Shown in pieces: positions 8,136 to 15,774 of a DNA stretch of 64,000 nt. A model generated the notes under the pieces. It saw only the letters and a list, made by a program, of their open reading frames with translations, made no database searches and was not told the origin of the DNA. A program made the position numbers and the translations under genes. The DNA is taken from positions 1-64,000 of the forward strand of contig NZ_JBIGHY010000005.1 of NCBI RefSeq assembly GCF_043555865.1. The letters are read 5' to 3'. Each line of letters opens with the position of its first letter. Positions within the stretch are counted from its first letter, which is position 1. This DNA is from Pelomonas dachongensis (GTDB taxonomy: Bacteria; Pseudomonadota; Gammaproteobacteria; Burkholderiales; Burkholderiaceae_C).

Positions 8136-9329
8136 TCATGTCGCCCGTATGCCGAACACCTGCCGCAGATACGCCAGGAAGGTTTCGTCGTCGCAGAGCG
8201 TCTTGCCGGGGCTGTCGCTGAGCTTGGCCACCGGCTGGCCATTGGCGTGGGTGAGCTTCATGACGATGTTCAGCGGTGTGAGCCCCAAGTCGTTGCTCAG
8301 GTGGGTGCCGATGCCGAAGCCCAGTTGCACGCGGTCGGCAAAGTGGCGGTACAGCGCGATGGCCTTGGTGATGGTCAGGCCGTCGCTGAACACGAGGCGC
8401 TTGGTGTGCGGGTCAATGCGCAGCTTGGCGTAATGGGCCAGCGCCTTCTCGCCCCACACGACCGGGTCGCCGCTGTCGTGGCGCAGGCCGTCGAACAGCT
8501 TGGCGAAGTAGAGGTCAAAGTCGGCCAAGAAGGCATCCATGCCGACCACGTCGGTCAACGCCGTGCCCAGGTCGCCACGGTACTCCTGCACCCAGTCCTC
8601 CAGCGCGGCCTTCTGGTGGTCGCGCAGCCGCACCGTGCCCAGCGCCTGGTAGGTCTGCAGGTACTCGTGGGCCATGGTGCCGATGGGCACCAGGTCCAGC
8701 TCCTTGGCCAACAGCACGTTGGAGCTGCCCTTGAAATGCTGCGGCAAGGCATCGCGCAGCTGCGTGACGACCTCGCGCTGCCAGGCGCCGGAGAAGCGCC
8801 GGCGCAGGCCGAAATCAAACAGGTCGAAGGGATGTCGCTGCGGCCTGGGCTCGGCGGCGAAGGCCTGCAGCGCGGCGATCTTGGCAGCCAGGCGGCGAAG
8901 ACCTTCGGCGCGCACCTCCGCGCTGTCCAGCCGGCGGAAGTACAGCTCGTTGACGATGGCCAGCACCGGGATCTCGAAGCCCATCACATGCACCTGCGGG
9001 CCGCGGGCGACGATGTGCAGATGTGGGCCTTCGGCGCTCACCTCGATGAAGGCGCGCTGGAAGCGGAAGATGCGCAGGAAGTCGACGAAGTCGCTCTTGA
9101 TGAAGCGCAGGCCTTGCAGGTAGGCCAGCTCATCCTCACGCAGGCTCAGCCCGCAAAGCGCCTCCAGCTCGCGCTCCACATCGGCCTTCAGTTCGGCCAG
9201 CGGGTAACCCGGCTGGTTGCGGCAGACGAAGCGGTACTCGGCCTGGGTCTGCGGATGGCGATGCAGCATCGTCTGCCACATCGTGAACTTGTAGAGATCG
9301 GTGTCCAGCAGGCTGGTGATGACGGCCAT
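8136..9329 (-). CDS. pncB: Nicotinate phosphoribosyltransferase
   Basis: A 397-residue enzyme of the Preiss-Handler NAD salvage route, joining nicotinate and PRPP to nicotinate mononucleotide. Recognisable family stretches are TSLLDTDLYKFTMWQ at the N-terminus, then DGLRHDSGDP and KRLVFSDGLT in the phosphate-binding part, and GFGIGTHLSND near the C-terminus. Length fits the proteobacterial enzyme. The ATG lies two bases after the pncA stop, so it is co-translated with the enzyme that makes its substrate. Confidence 0.95.
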   Translation of the reverse strand: MAVITSLLDTDLYKFTMWQTMLHRHPQTQAEYRFVCRNQPGYPLAELKADVERELEALCGLSLREDELAYLQGLRFIKSDFVDFLRIFRFQRAFIEVSAEGPHLHIVARGPQVHVMGFEIPVLAIVNELYFRRLDSAEVRAEGLRRLAAKIAALQAFAAEPRPQRHPFDLFDFGLRRRFSGAWQREVVTQLRDALPQHFKGSSNVLLAKELDLVPIGTMAHEYLQTYQALGTVRLRDHQKAALEDWVQEYRGDLGTALTDVVGMDAFLADFDLYFAKLFDGLRHDSGDPVVWGEKALAHYAKLRIDPHTKRLVFSDGLTITKAIALYRHFADRVQLGFGIGTHLSNDLGLTPLNIVMKLTHANGQPVAKLSDSPGKTLCDDETFLAYLRQVFGIRAT

Positions 9330-9331
9330 GG

Positions 9332-10165
9332 TCAGATCTCCGTGCTGGTGGCCAGTCGCAGGCCACGCGCCTGCATCGAGGCCAGGAACTCGGCCTGCTG
9401 GCCCTCGAAGCCACGTACTGGGCTGATGCAATCGGTCAGGAGCACCAGCTTGCCGAGCTGGCGCGATGGCAGGTGCGCAGCCAGGTGCTCGACGGTGGCG
9501 CGCACGCAGTGGCTGCCGGCCTCGCCGGCGATCAGCACGCGGTCGAAGCGGTCCAGCTCGACGAGCAGCGTCCCGTTCAGCTCGGTGCGCTCGTCCGAAG
9601 CGTCCGGCACCTCGGCCTGCAGCGCGCTGTAATGCTCGGTCCACGGGTTCTCGCCCTTGGTGACGACGGCGACCGAACGGCCCTGCGCGTCGGCCCAGGC
9701 ATCCAGCGCGGCCTGCAGGCCGGCATGAACGCCGTGGCCCCAGCTGCCCATCTGGCAGTGCACGGGCCAGACCATCAGCGTGTAGCGGCCGGCGGCCTCC
9801 AGCGCGTCCAGGTAGGCCAGCGTGCGAGCGAGATAGGCGGCGTCGCGCGGGGCGTAGTGGCCAGCGCGGACCTGGGCCGCGGTGATGGGCGTGAATGGCG
9901 CGGGCGGCTGCCCAGCGGCGTCAAGCCAGAAGCCCGGGTGGGCGATGTCAATGCGGTGGTGCGAGTCCAGCGTGACGGTGATGGCTTCAATCCGGCCGCC
10001 CAGGCGCTGCACCAGCCCGGCAGCGCGCTGCAGGTCAGCGTGCGCGCCAGTCACCGGCAGTGCGGGGCGGATGGGCTCGCCGCTGACCGGCGAGCGCGGC
10101 AGCCAGTCTGCAGGCAGGTCGCAGAAGTCGTTCTGCGGGTCGATCAGCAGCAGATGCGTGAGCAC
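9332..10165 (-). CDS. pncA: Nicotinamidase
   Basis: A 277-residue isochorismatase-fold hydrolase that deamidates nicotinamide to nicotinate. The catalytic triad is visible: Asp in LLIDPQNDF, Lys in VVTKGENP and Cys in AGSHCVRAT. A metal-ligand segment DSHHRIDIAHPGFW is also present. I start it at the GTG at 10165, which has AGGAA about eight bases upstream and places the IDPQNDF motif at the usual distance from the N-terminus; the frame is open further upstream without support. It forms a two-gene NAD salvage operon with pncB. Confidence 0.93.
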   Translation of the reverse strand: MLTHLLLIDPQNDFCDLPADWLPRSPVSGEPIRPALPVTGAHADLQRAAGLVQRLGGRIEAITVTLDSHHRIDIAHPGFWLDAAGQPPAPFTPITAAQVRAGHYAPRDAAYLARTLAYLDALEAAGRYTLMVWPVHCQMGSWGHGVHAGLQAALDAWADAQGRSVAVVTKGENPWTEHYSALQAEVPDASDERTELNGTLLVELDRFDRVLIAGEAGSHCVRATVEHLAAHLPSRQLGKLVLLTDCISPVRGFEGQQAEFLASMQARGLRLATSTEI

Positions 10166-10196
10166 AGCGGAATTCCTGTACGAGAGGTGGCTACAA

Positions 10197-10238
10197 CAAG
10201 AAAAAGGCGCCCGGACCGTCAACGATCCGGGCGCCTTG
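10197..10238 (-). terminator. Rho-independent terminator behind tRNA-Arg
   Basis: On the minus strand a ten-pair stem (GGCGCCCGGA with TCCGGGCGCC) is followed by TTTTTCTTG. It sits 10 bases beyond the tRNA and about 30 bases before the pncA start, insulating pncA from tRNA transcription. Confidence 0.85.
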
Positions 10239-10247
10239 AAGGGTTGG

Positions 10248-10321
10248 CCTGTCCGGAGGGACTCGAACCCCCGACCTGCTGCTTAGAAGGCAGCTGCTCT
10301 ATCCAGTTGAGCTACGGACAG
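10248..10321 (-). tRNA. tRNA-Arg (anticodon TCT)
   Basis: A 74-base cloverleaf on the minus strand: acceptor CTGTCCG pairs with CGGACAG, D-arm GCTC/GAGC, anticodon stem GCTGC/GCAGC with loop CTTCTAA, and T-arm with TTCGAGT. The anticodon TCT reads AGA. CCA is not encoded. Confidence 0.95.
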
Positions 10322-10337
10322 ATCGCACGCGTGATTA

Positions 10338-12320
10338 TCAGATCAGCACGTTGATGATCGCGTTGCCGATGCCCATCAGGGCGGCGCCCGAAATCAGGCC
10401 GGCGCAAATGGGCTCCATGCCTTCGACCCAGCGGCGGTGGCCGGCGGTGCCGATCCTGGACTCGTTGCGCGCCCGCATGACCCAGAAGAACACCGCGCCG
10501 ATGAACATGCAAATGACGGCTTCCGGCGGCAGCACCACGCCCAGCCCGATGGAGACCGCGGACAACGGGAAGCGGCCGCGGGTGCGGATGCGCAGCACTT
10601 CGATCACCACCGCCATCACGGCCGCCACGGCCATGGAGACGAGTGCGGAATGCGGCAGCTGGCTCAAGCCCTTGGCGATCAGCTCCGCCACACCCTTCCA
10701 CTGCAGCGCGGCAGGGAAGGCGAACTGATCACTGACGATGGTGGCCGTGCTGCGCACGCCATTCGCGTCGGGCGGCAGGAACAGCAGGTAGAACAGCGGC
10801 ACCGAAGCCAGCGTGCCGGCCAGGATGCCGATGCAGTGGCCAACGGCCTGGTGGCGCGGCTTGCCACCCAGCATGTAGCCAGGCTTGATGTCCGACAGCA
10901 AGTTGGCCGCATTGGCAGCAACGTCCGAGGTCATGGTGGCCGGCAGCAGGTTGGAGGCCGGGTTGCTGCGATCCAGCGCGCCCATCGTGAACTGGGTGAT
11001 CTTGGAGAGCGCGCCGGTCGGCGTCCAGGATGTCAACGCCATCGCGTTCGTGCAGATGACGGTCAGCACCAGGATCAGCGGCAGGGAGATCACTCCCAGC
11101 AGCAGCGGCACGCCAAAGAAGCTGTGGGTCAGCCAGATGCTGAGCAGGCCCAGCACCGGCACGCCGATGTAGGACAGCCACAGCGGCAGTTCGATGTCAC
11201 GCAGGATGTCCGGGCCCTGAACTTCGTCCCGCTTGCTGCGGCGCTTGAAGATGCTGGTGATGAGTTCAGGCTTGGACAGCAGGCCCACCAGGGCGCCCAC
11301 CACCATCATCGTGACCGCCCACCACAGCGACCACTGGTTGACGATCTCGGCACGGTTCAGCGGCACCAGCGAGCCATCGACATTCAGGCGCGGGGCGATG
11401 TCGCCAGCCTGGATCATCAGCGGCGCCAGCAGGCCGAAGTTCAGCGCGGCGCCGATCATGCAGCTGCTTGCCACAGCCAGGCCCATCAGGCCGCCAACGC
11501 CGATCATAGCCATGTCCAGCGTCAGCCGCAGGCCCAGCACGCGAAAGTCGGTGCCCAGGATCTTGGGGATGTAGGCATCGGCCTTCATGGCCCAGTCGTA
11601 GTAGTACTGGTCCAGACGTTCATGCAGATACCAAGGGGCGGTGAGGCCGGCCCACTTGTCCATCATCAGCAGCTTGAATTGGACGAGCTTCATCCAGCCG
11701 TCGCTCACCAGGGCCTGATAGATGGCGGCGAAAGCGGCCACCTTGCCAAGCAGCCGCGCCTTGTACATGCCCTCCCCACCATCACCGGAGTACAGCGACT
11801 CCAGCACGACGCCGCAGGCCCGCCCCTCGGGGAACGGCAACTGGTCTTCATTAATGAAGCGGCGCTTCATCGGGAACGCCACCAGCACGCCCAGCACGGA
11901 AACCACGATCAGCCACAGCATCAGCTGCCACCAGGGGATCAAGTGCCCCGTGACCATCATGTAGGCCGGCAGACCGGCGATCAGCGGCATCACGGTGTAG
12001 CCCGCCGCCGTGGCGATGGACTGGGTGCAGTTGTTCTCCAGCACGCTGAAATCTCTGGCCAGCCGTGCATTGGACAAGGCCTTGAACAGCGCGAAGGCCA
12101 TGATCACCGAGGTGAGTCCGACACCGATGCCCACCCCGGTCTTTGCCCCGACGTACAGCGCCGTGGCGGTCAACACGATGCCCAGCAGAAAGCCGGTCAG
12201 GCCGGAGCGCAGCGTCAGCTGGGGCATATCGTGGCGGTAGACGTTGTTGAACCACCACTCGTCCTTTTGGGCGCGGGTCCAGCTGGTGATCTGCTCGTCG
12301 GTCAGGTGTTGGAGTGCCAT
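10338..12320 (-). CDS. OPT-family oligopeptide/metal-chelate transporter
   Basis: A 660-residue polytopic inner-membrane protein with many hydrophobic helices. Features of the oligopeptide transporter (OPT/YSL) superfamily are GAKTGVGIGVGLTSVIMAF early, FPEGRACGVVLESLYSG in the middle, KPGYMLGGKPRHQAVGH and GVVLPPEAVICMFIGAVFFW near the end. Family members import oligopeptides or metal chelates by proton coupling; the substrate here is unknown. I start it at the ATG at 12320 (MALQHLTDEQ). It is a single-gene unit between two tRNA genes. Confidence 0.88.
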   Translation of the reverse strand: MALQHLTDEQITSWTRAQKDEWWFNNVYRHDMPQLTLRSGLTGFLLGIVLTATALYVGAKTGVGIGVGLTSVIMAFALFKALSNARLARDFSVLENNCTQSIATAAGYTVMPLIAGLPAYMMVTGHLIPWWQLMLWLIVVSVLGVLVAFPMKRRFINEDQLPFPEGRACGVVLESLYSGDGGEGMYKARLLGKVAAFAAIYQALVSDGWMKLVQFKLLMMDKWAGLTAPWYLHERLDQYYYDWAMKADAYIPKILGTDFRVLGLRLTLDMAMIGVGGLMGLAVASSCMIGAALNFGLLAPLMIQAGDIAPRLNVDGSLVPLNRAEIVNQWSLWWAVTMMVVGALVGLLSKPELITSIFKRRSKRDEVQGPDILRDIELPLWLSYIGVPVLGLLSIWLTHSFFGVPLLLGVISLPLILVLTVICTNAMALTSWTPTGALSKITQFTMGALDRSNPASNLLPATMTSDVAANAANLLSDIKPGYMLGGKPRHQAVGHCIGILAGTLASVPLFYLLFLPPDANGVRSTATIVSDQFAFPAALQWKGVAELIAKGLSQLPHSALVSMAVAAVMAVVIEVLRIRTRGRFPLSAVSIGLGVVLPPEAVICMFIGAVFFWVMRARNESRIGTAGHRRWVEGMEPICAGLISGAALMGIGNAIINVLI

Positions 12321-12448
12321 GGGTCTCGGGCGCGGCTTGTGGCCTTGCCGGGTGTGCAGCAAAAGCGGGCGATTGTCATGGCCGACCGTTCGGTCGGATT
12401 TTGGGGGTTGTCCCAGGAGCGACGCCCCGGATGCGGGGCTCCTCAAAA

Positions 12449-12482
12449 GACAAAACCCGCCGCGGATTGCGCCGGGGCGGGT
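12449..12482 (-). terminator. Rho-independent terminator behind tRNA-Pro
   Basis: On the minus strand ACCCGCC and GGCGGGT pair around a loop and are followed by TTTTGTCTTTT. It lies just downstream of tRNA-Pro and upstream of the OPT gene. Confidence 0.8.
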
Positions 12483-12499
12483 CTTGGAGAAAGGTTTGG

Positions 12500-12573
12500 T
12501 CGGGGCGGCGGGATTCGAACTCGCGACCCTCTGCTCCCAAAGCAGATGCGCTACCAGGCTGCGCTACGCCCCG
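12500..12573 (-). tRNA. tRNA-Pro (anticodon TGG)
   Basis: A 74-base cloverleaf on the minus strand: acceptor CGGGGCG/CGCCCCG, D-arm GCGC/GCGC, anticodon stem TCTGC/GCAGA with loop TTTGGGA giving anticodon TGG, and T-loop TTCGAAT. The T-stem GCGAG/CCCGC holds one A-C mismatch. CCA is not encoded. Confidence 0.95.
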
Positions 12574-12588
12574 ATCAAGCCCGCTATT

Positions 12589-15500
12589 CTAGCTGACTAA
12601 AACGAGTCGTCCGGTTCCGCTGATGAGTGCGGCCCGCACAAGCTCTCCCGGTTGCAGTTTCTGGATGGCCGCGACGTAGCTGCGCATCTGCTCAAGATAG
12701 GCCGGCTCACGCTCGGGCGTGGCGCCGAGTTTGTAATCCAGCACCCACCAGACGCCATCGTCCAGCTGCACCAGGCGGTCGATGCGGCGGTCTTCGCCGT
12801 CGGCGTTGATGGCGACCTCGTTGCCCGCCCAGCGCAACCGCACCGGGTCGAAGAAGGGACGGCAGTCGGGGCTTTGCAGGATGGCGTCGGCAGCTGCAGC
12901 CAGGCGCAGGCGGCCCGGCGCATCCAGCGCGAAGGCCTGCCCGGACGAAGCGACGAGCGTGGCCAGCGGCTGCACCTGGCCGGGGGCGCTGGCCCATTCC
13001 AGCACGCGGTGCAGCGCGTCGCCGAGATTGGCCTGCGTGGCGTCGTCGGCCGCGCCATCCTTGGCCAGCGAGGACGGCGCAGTCCAGACCGGCAACGGCA
13101 GATGAACCGGCGGCCGCAGCGCCAGCGGCTCGGCGTCGCCCGGCTCGGCAAGCGCGAGGGGCTGGCCCAGCGGCGACAGCCGGGCCCACCAGCTCGCGTC
13201 GCCCGTGCCGCGACGGGGCGGCGTGCGGCTGACGATCAGCCGGCGACGTGCCCGCGTCATGGCCACATACAGCGCGTTCAGCTCCTCGCGCTCGCGCAGT
13301 GCCTGCTCGTCGGCAATCAGCGCGACCAGCGCCGGCGGTGGCTTGCGCTCGGACACGAGGAAGGCCAGCCGCGCCGGTGCCGGCGCATCGACCGGCCAGC
13401 CACAGGCCAGCGACAGCGTCTCGGCGCGCGGCGGCGCGGCGTCCGCGTCCAGCAGGATGACGACCTCAGCCTCCAGCCCCTTGGCGCCGTGGACGGTCAG
13501 CAGTTGCACCGCGTCGTCCGCCGGCGCGGGCACCAGCTTGGGCGAGCGGGCCTTCAGCGCGCGGACAAACCCGTACAGCTCGGCAAATCGCCCGCCGTCC
13601 AGTTCCAGCGAGGCCTGCAGCAGCGCGTTGACGGTGCGCAGCCGGTGGGCGGCCTCGGACGGCGGCGCGGCGGCCAGCAAGCGAGGCAACAGCTCGCCCT
13701 CGTTGACGATGCGGTCGAGCAGCTCGTGCGGCGTGCAGCGAGGGGCGGCGCTGCGCCAGGCCAGCAGCAGATCCCGCGCACGCGCCAATGCCGGACTGGG
13801 ATTGCGGAGAGCGGCGAGCGCGTCCCACCAGCCGCGCCGCTCGCGTGGCGCGGCACCCAGCCAGGTGGCCGAGCCGGCGGCTTCGGCCACCTGCAACAGG
13901 TCGGCCTCGTCGACGCCGAACAGCGGGCTGCGCAGCGCGCGCGCCAGCGACAGCGCATGGCCTGATGACGCCAGCGCGTCCAGCAGCGCAATCAAGTCTT
14001 GCGCGTCGGGCAGGTCGGCCAGGCGGTTGTCCTCGGGTGCGACATGCGGGATGCCGGCCGCCAGCAGCGACTCGGCCATCTGGCGCAGCGGCGCGCGTTT
14101 GCGGGCCAGCACGAAGACGTCGCGCGGCCGCATGCCCTCGTCCAGCAGCGCGCGGATCGCCTGGGCTACGCGCTCGCATTCGGGCGCGCGGCGGGCAATC
14201 TCGGCTTCGACTCGCGGCTCGGTCAGACTGGGGCGCCAGTAGTCGGGGTCGATCTCAGGCGCCTCCTGATCCGCCAGTGGGCCGTCCAGCGTGAACAGCC
14301 CGGCCGCGTCGTCGGCGCCCTGCTCCGTCGTGTGCGGCCGGAAGCCGGGCATTTGCCCGGTGAAGGCCGCGTTGACGGCGGCCAGCACCTCGGGCGCGTT
14401 GCGGCGCGTGTGGTCGCAGGCCAGCGTCACGCCAGACAGGCCGTCGCGCACGAACTCGCCGGCCGCGGCAAACACGCGCGGCTCCGCGCGGCGAAAGCGG
14501 TAGATGCTCTGCTTGGGGTCGCCGACGATGAAGACGGCGATCTGCCCGCCACCCGCGCCGGCATAGGCGCCCAGCCAGCCGTGCAGCGCCTGCCATTGCA
14601 GCGGGCTGGTGTCCTGGAACTCGTCAATGAGCAGGTGGCGCACGCGGGCATCCAGCTTCTGCTGCACCCAGCCGGCCAGTTCGGGCTTGGATAGCAGTGC
14701 CAGCGCGCCACGCTCCAGGTCATTCATGTCGACCAGGCCGCGCTCGCGCTTGAGCGCCTCGAACTCGGCGACCAGCACCGTCGACAGCGCCGCCATGCGC
14801 GCGTGTTCGACAGCCGCTTCATGCTGAGCGATGTCGGCGGCGATGGCCTCCAGCGCCGCACAGGCGTCGAGCTGCGCGGGCGAGTCACCCAGGCCTTTCT
14901 TGGCTGTGCCGGTCTTGGTGAACAGTGCAGCCCACAGCGCGGGGAACGCGGCCTCATCGGGCAGCGCCAGCGCCTGCTCGATGCCGGTCGCCGCATCGCG
15001 CGCCTTCACGCCCTTGGCGCCGCCCAACTGCACGGCCAGCGCCGCCAGCCGCGCGCGCCACGACGCCAGCGGCGCCAGCGGCTCGGCCACATCGGGCTGG
15101 CTGCCCGCCAGCACGCCAGCCTGCACCGCCAGGCGCAGTTCCACGCGCTTGTTGAAGGCGGCCAGCAGCCACTCGCGCAGGTTGTGCCGACCGCGCGTCT
15201 CGGTCAGCGCCTGGAACGCTGCCTTCAGTTCGGCATCGGCCAGCACACAGGCGTGAAAGCGGCGCCAGAGCTGCGGCATCAGCTCGGCCTCGTCCTCGAT
15301 GAGCTGCAGTTCGGCGGACAGGCCCTCCGCTTGCAGCACGGCCAGCGGCGCGGCGCGCAGCAGTTGCGAGAACCAGCCGTGGAAGGTGCGGATCTCGACG
15401 GGCCGGCCGCCACGCAACAACTCGTCCTGCAGCACAGCCAGGCGCGGCGCGGCGGCGCGCGCTTCGGCCTCGCTCATGCCGCGTGCAACCAACTCGGCCA

Positions 15501-15774
15501 CGCGCCTGGCATCGCTCGCGGCGGCGAACTCAGCCAGCCACTCCAGCAGCCGCTCGCGCATCTCGCCCGCCGCCTTGCGCGTGAAGGTGATGGCGACGAT
15601 CTCCTGCGGCTGCACGCCCGCCAGCAGCGCCCGCAGGATGCGCGACACCAGCATCCAGGTCTTGCCCGCACCGGCGCAGGCCTCGACGACGGCGCTGCGG
15701 GCAGGGTCGCAGGCCAGCGCATAGAAGCGCTCGCGGGGCACCAGCGCGCCATCGGCGTAGTAGGCGTAGCTCAT
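12589..15774 (-). CDS. AddA-like UvrD/RecB-family helicase-nuclease
   Basis: A 1,061-residue superfamily 1 helicase of the AddA/RecB group, acting at double-strand DNA ends before recombination. Helicase motifs appear in order: Walker A ACAGAGKTWM (near 33-42), ITFTRKAA (motif Ia), LLIDEFQDTSPLQW (Walker B), VGDPKQSIYRFR (motif III), LLTVHGAKGLE (motif V) and YVAMTRARRRL (motif VI). A C-terminal RecB-type nuclease module is suggested by DRRIDRLV followed by WWVLDYKLG. It overlaps the upstream nuclease gene by four bases, matching the usual addB-addA pairing. No Chi-recognition behaviour can be inferred. Confidence 0.88.
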   Translation of the reverse strand: MSYAYYADGALVPRERFYALACDPARSAVVEACAGAGKTWMLVSRILRALLAGVQPQEIVAITFTRKAAGEMRERLLEWLAEFAAASDARRVAELVARGMSEAEARAAAPRLAVLQDELLRGGRPVEIRTFHGWFSQLLRAAPLAVLQAEGLSAELQLIEDEAELMPQLWRRFHACVLADAELKAAFQALTETRGRHNLREWLLAAFNKRVELRLAVQAGVLAGSQPDVAEPLAPLASWRARLAALAVQLGGAKGVKARDAATGIEQALALPDEAAFPALWAALFTKTGTAKKGLGDSPAQLDACAALEAIAADIAQHEAAVEHARMAALSTVLVAEFEALKRERGLVDMNDLERGALALLSKPELAGWVQQKLDARVRHLLIDEFQDTSPLQWQALHGWLGAYAGAGGGQIAVFIVGDPKQSIYRFRRAEPRVFAAAGEFVRDGLSGVTLACDHTRRNAPEVLAAVNAAFTGQMPGFRPHTTEQGADDAAGLFTLDGPLADQEAPEIDPDYWRPSLTEPRVEAEIARRAPECERVAQAIRALLDEGMRPRDVFVLARKRAPLRQMAESLLAAGIPHVAPEDNRLADLPDAQDLIALLDALASSGHALSLARALRSPLFGVDEADLLQVAEAAGSATWLGAAPRERRGWWDALAALRNPSPALARARDLLLAWRSAAPRCTPHELLDRIVNEGELLPRLLAAAPPSEAAHRLRTVNALLQASLELDGGRFAELYGFVRALKARSPKLVPAPADDAVQLLTVHGAKGLEAEVVILLDADAAPPRAETLSLACGWPVDAPAPARLAFLVSERKPPPALVALIADEQALREREELNALYVAMTRARRRLIVSRTPPRRGTGDASWWARLSPLGQPLALAEPGDAEPLALRPPVHLPLPVWTAPSSLAKDGAADDATQANLGDALHRVLEWASAPGQVQPLATLVASSGQAFALDAPGRLRLAAAADAILQSPDCRPFFDPVRLRWAGNEVAINADGEDRRIDRLVQLDDGVWWVLDYKLGATPEREPAYLEQMRSYVAAIQKLQPGELVRAALISGTGRLVLVS